Source of the DNA: Candidatus Mediterraneibacter gallistercoris
Lineage (GTDB): Bacteria > Bacillota_A > Clostridia > Lachnospirales > Lachnospiraceae
DNA length: 7,636 bases
Assembly: GCA_019119745.1 (NCBI GenBank)
Contig: DWWI01000267.1
Coordinates: 1-7,636 of the forward strand
Direction of reading: 5' to 3'
Positions 6,334 through 7,636 of this stretch are shown here, piece by piece (positions within the stretch are counted from its first letter, which is position 1; each line of letters starts with the position of its first letter). The position numbers were made by a program, and so were the translations under genes. The notes under the pieces are model-generated. The model made no database searches. It saw only the letters and a program-made list of their open reading frames with translations, and had not been told where the DNA came from.

Positions 6334-7431
6334 ATGAAATTAGGAATCGTTGGACTCCCTAATGTAGGAAAAAGTACATTGTTTAATTCATTGACGAAGG
6401 CGGGCGCAGAATCCGCGAACTATCCGTTCTGTACCATAGACCCCAATGTTGGTGTGGTTACGGTGCCGGACGAGAGACTGAATGTACTGGGAGAGATGTA
6501 TCACACGAAAAAGATTATCCCGGCAACGATTGAGTTCGTTGATATTGCCGGACTTGTAAAAGGCGCATCCAAAGGAGAAGGACTTGGAAACCAGTTCCTT
6601 GCAAATATCCGTGAAGTTGACGCTATCGTACACGTGGTACGCTGCTTTGAGAACACGAACATCGTGCATGTGGATGGAAGCATTGACCCTATGCGTGATA
6701 TCGAGACCATCAATCTGGAGCTGATCTTCTCGGATCTGGAAGTGCTGGAGAGAAGGATCGCCAAGACAGTGAAACTGTCACGCAATGACAAGACGGCGGC
6801 GAAAGAACTGGATCTTTTAAACCGTGTGAAAGCGCATCTGGAAGAGAACAAGCTTGCAAAGAGCTTTGTGACAGACGATGAAGATGAGCAGGCTTGGCTT
6901 GCAGGATACAATCTGCTGACAGCAAAACCGGTGATCTTCGCGGCAAATGTATCGGAGGATGATCTGGCGGATGACGGAGCGAATAATCCGGGAGTACAGG
7001 CTGTCAGAGAATATGCCAAAGAAGAAGATTGTGAAGTGTTCGTCGTATGCGCGGAGATCGAGGAAGAGATTTCCCAGCTTGACGACGATGAGAAGAAAAT
7101 GTTCCTCGATGATCTTGGACTCAAGGAGTCAGGTCTGGAGAAACTGATCAAAGCAAGCTACCATCTGCTCGGTCTGATCAGCTATCTGACGGCAGGAGAG
7201 CCGGAAGTGCGGGCATGGACGATCAAAAAAGGCACGAAAGCACCCCAGGCGGCAGGAAAGATCCATTCCGACTTTGAGAGAGGATTTATCCGCGCAGAGG
7301 TAGTAAGCTATGATGATCTGATCGCGTGCGGATCTCATACTGCGGCAAAAGAAAAAGGTCTGATCCGACTGGAGGGAAAAGACTACGTCGTACAGGACGG
7401 CGATATCATGCTGTTCAGGTTCAACGTATAG
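6334..7431 (+). CDS. ychF: Redox/ribosome-associated ATPase YchF (OLA1 family)
   Basis: This 365-residue protein is a full-length member of the Obg-related YchF/OLA1 family. Family members prefer ATP over GTP, bind ribosomes and are linked to oxidative-stress responses. The P-loop is GLPNVGKST (7-15), switch II is DIAGLVKGAS (70-79), and the base-recognition motif is NVSE (205-208) instead of the GTP-specific NKxD, which is the hallmark of ATP preference. H112 in FENTNIVHV probably equals the catalytic histidine (E. coli H114). A coiled-coil-like insertion covers about 130-175. The C-terminal TGS domain (about 282-365) contains EVRAWTIKKGTKAPQAAG and HSDFERGFIRAEV. The binding site AAGGAG (6317-6322) sits 11 bases before the ATG. 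The 34-base gap after thiN holds no clear promoter or hairpin, so co-transcription with the upstream operon is likely but unproven. Confidence 0.97.
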   Translation: MKLGIVGLPNVGKSTLFNSLTKAGAESANYPFCTIDPNVGVVTVPDERLNVLGEMYHTKKIIPATIEFVDIAGLVKGASKGEGLGNQFLANIREVDAIVHVVRCFENTNIVHVDGSIDPMRDIETINLELIFSDLEVLERRIAKTVKLSRNDKTAAKELDLLNRVKAHLEENKLAKSFVTDDEDEQAWLAGYNLLTAKPVIFAANVSEDDLADDGANNPGVQAVREYAKEEDCEVFVVCAEIEEEISQLDDDEKKMFLDDLGLKESGLEKLIKASYHLLGLISYLTAGEPEVRAWTIKKGTKAPQAAGKIHSDFERGFIRAEVVSYDDLIACGSHTAAKEKGLIRLEGKDYVVQDGDIMLFRFNV

Positions 7432-7436
7432 CACCA

Positions 7437-7512
7437 GTTCAGCCATGAGCATATCCGCGAGAGAAAACTATGCTTGCATGGTTTTTTGAGCGGGTGTGCT
7501 CATGGACTGAGC
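7437..7512 (+). repeat. Extended imperfect hairpin in the ychF-lgt intergenic region
   Basis: The 125 bases between ychF and lgt (7432-7556) hold a long interrupted palindrome. The main stem pairs 7443-7458 with 7490-7505: 16 pairs, two of them G-U, including the exact arms CCATGAGCA and TGCTCATGG. An inner stem pairs 7462-7472 with 7477-7487 around a CTTG loop, and an outer stem pairs 7437-7442 with 7507-7512 beyond a single bulged A. A small purine-only internal loop (GAG/GA) separates the two inner stems. The inner hairpin has six T on its 3' side (7482-7487), but most of these are paired, so it is an atypical terminator. It may be a transcription terminator or attenuator for the ychF transcript, or a copy of a dispersed palindromic repeat. 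The fold is by eye, with no energy calculation. Confidence 0.7.
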
Positions 7513-7542
7513 GCCAGAATATGAGCAAAACAGCGGCGGAAG

Positions 7543-7549
7543 AAAGGAG
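7543..7549 (+). promoter_or_regulatory. Ribosome binding site for lgt
   Basis: AAAGGAG sits seven bases before the ATG at 7557, a near-ideal spacing. It favours 7557 over the in-frame upstream ATGs at 7521 and 7470, neither of which has a comparable site. Confidence 0.85.
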
Positions 7550-7556
7550 CAAGGTA

Positions 7557-7636
7557 ATGCATTATGACATTTCTTTTCCAAATCTGGGCATCTATCTGGA
7601 TCATGTGGGGAAGAACATTGAAATATTCGGATTTTC
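7557..7636 (+). CDS. lgt: Prolipoprotein diacylglyceryl transferase Lgt, N-terminal start (partial)
   Basis: An open frame begins at 7557 and runs off the window after 26 codons: MHYDISFPNLGIYLDHVGKN, then IEIFGF. The opening 'I.FPNLGI.L..V...I.IFGF' resembles the N-terminus of Clostridia Lgt proteins, where it precedes the first membrane helix. Lgt moves diacylglycerol from phosphatidylglycerol to the lipobox cysteine of prelipoproteins, the first step of lipoprotein maturation in the cytoplasmic membrane. The diagnostic HGG and arginine motifs would lie further on and are not visible, so the call rests on a short segment. The frame stays open upstream to 7449, but the strong binding site and family resemblance favour this start. 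It follows the hairpin at 7437-7512 and may be transcribed separately from ychF; I see no convincing promoter. Confidence 0.75.
   Translation, partial: MHYDISFPNLGIYLDHVGKNIEIFGF

Noticed and set aside
6501..7151. A 216-codon minus-strand open frame opposite ychF, very rich in serine
   Set aside because: Serine-rich composition is what antisense reading of this coding sequence gives; there is no domain, and ychF on the + strand is complete with all motifs.
7474..7522. Possible promoter for lgt (TTGAGC at 7486-7491 with an AT-rich segment near 7518)
   Set aside because: The spacing of about 26 bases is far from the usual 17 and the -10 match is poor; the TTGAGC is also part of the hairpin stem.

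Overview
The window is a stretch of core, housekeeping chromosome from a Gram-positive Clostridia, most likely a Lachnospiraceae-type gut anaerobe. The evidence is the gene order (rsmB-rlmN-prpC-prkC-rsgA-rpe-thiN, the classic Firmicutes order downstream of def-fmt), strong AGGAG-type ribosome binding sites, roughly balanced base composition, and a PASTA-domain PrkC kinase. The genus call is an inference from protein sequence flavour, not from a marker gene.

Layout, all on the + strand: the 3' end of rsmB (1-189); rlmN (186-1238); prpC, a PP2C phosphatase (1249-1992); prkC, a transmembrane Ser/Thr kinase with four PASTA repeats (1989-4085); rsgA, a ribosome-assembly GTPase (4109-4987); rpe (4991-5653); thiN (5646-6299); ychF (6334-7431); a 125-bp intergenic region with a long imperfect hairpin (7437-7512); and the 5' end of lgt (7557-7636). 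From rsmB to thiN the genes overlap or lie within about 25 bases of each other, with no room for promoters or terminators. They are probably one polycistronic unit with translational coupling. ychF follows after 34 bases and probably shares the transcript. lgt lies beyond the hairpin and could be a separate unit.

Functionally, rsmB, rlmN and rsgA modify rRNA or mature the small subunit, and YchF is a ribosome-associated ATPase. prpC and prkC form an antagonistic phosphatase/kinase pair that senses the cell wall through the PASTA repeats. In Bacillus the kinase is known to phosphorylate RsgA (CpgA) and other translation GTPases, so kinase, phosphatase and one likely substrate sit together. rpe (pentose phosphate) and thiN (thiamine pyrophosphate, the transketolase cofactor) add a small metabolic module.

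I see no mobile element, CRISPR array, tRNA, rRNA, riboswitch, defence system or novel gene cluster. The signals most worth a second look are not genes. One is a perfect 34-bp palindrome inside the start of rsgA (4137-4170). The other is the extended hairpin between ychF and lgt (7437-7512). Minor points are the very acidic juxtamembrane linker of PrkC and a candidate phospho-threonine site within it.
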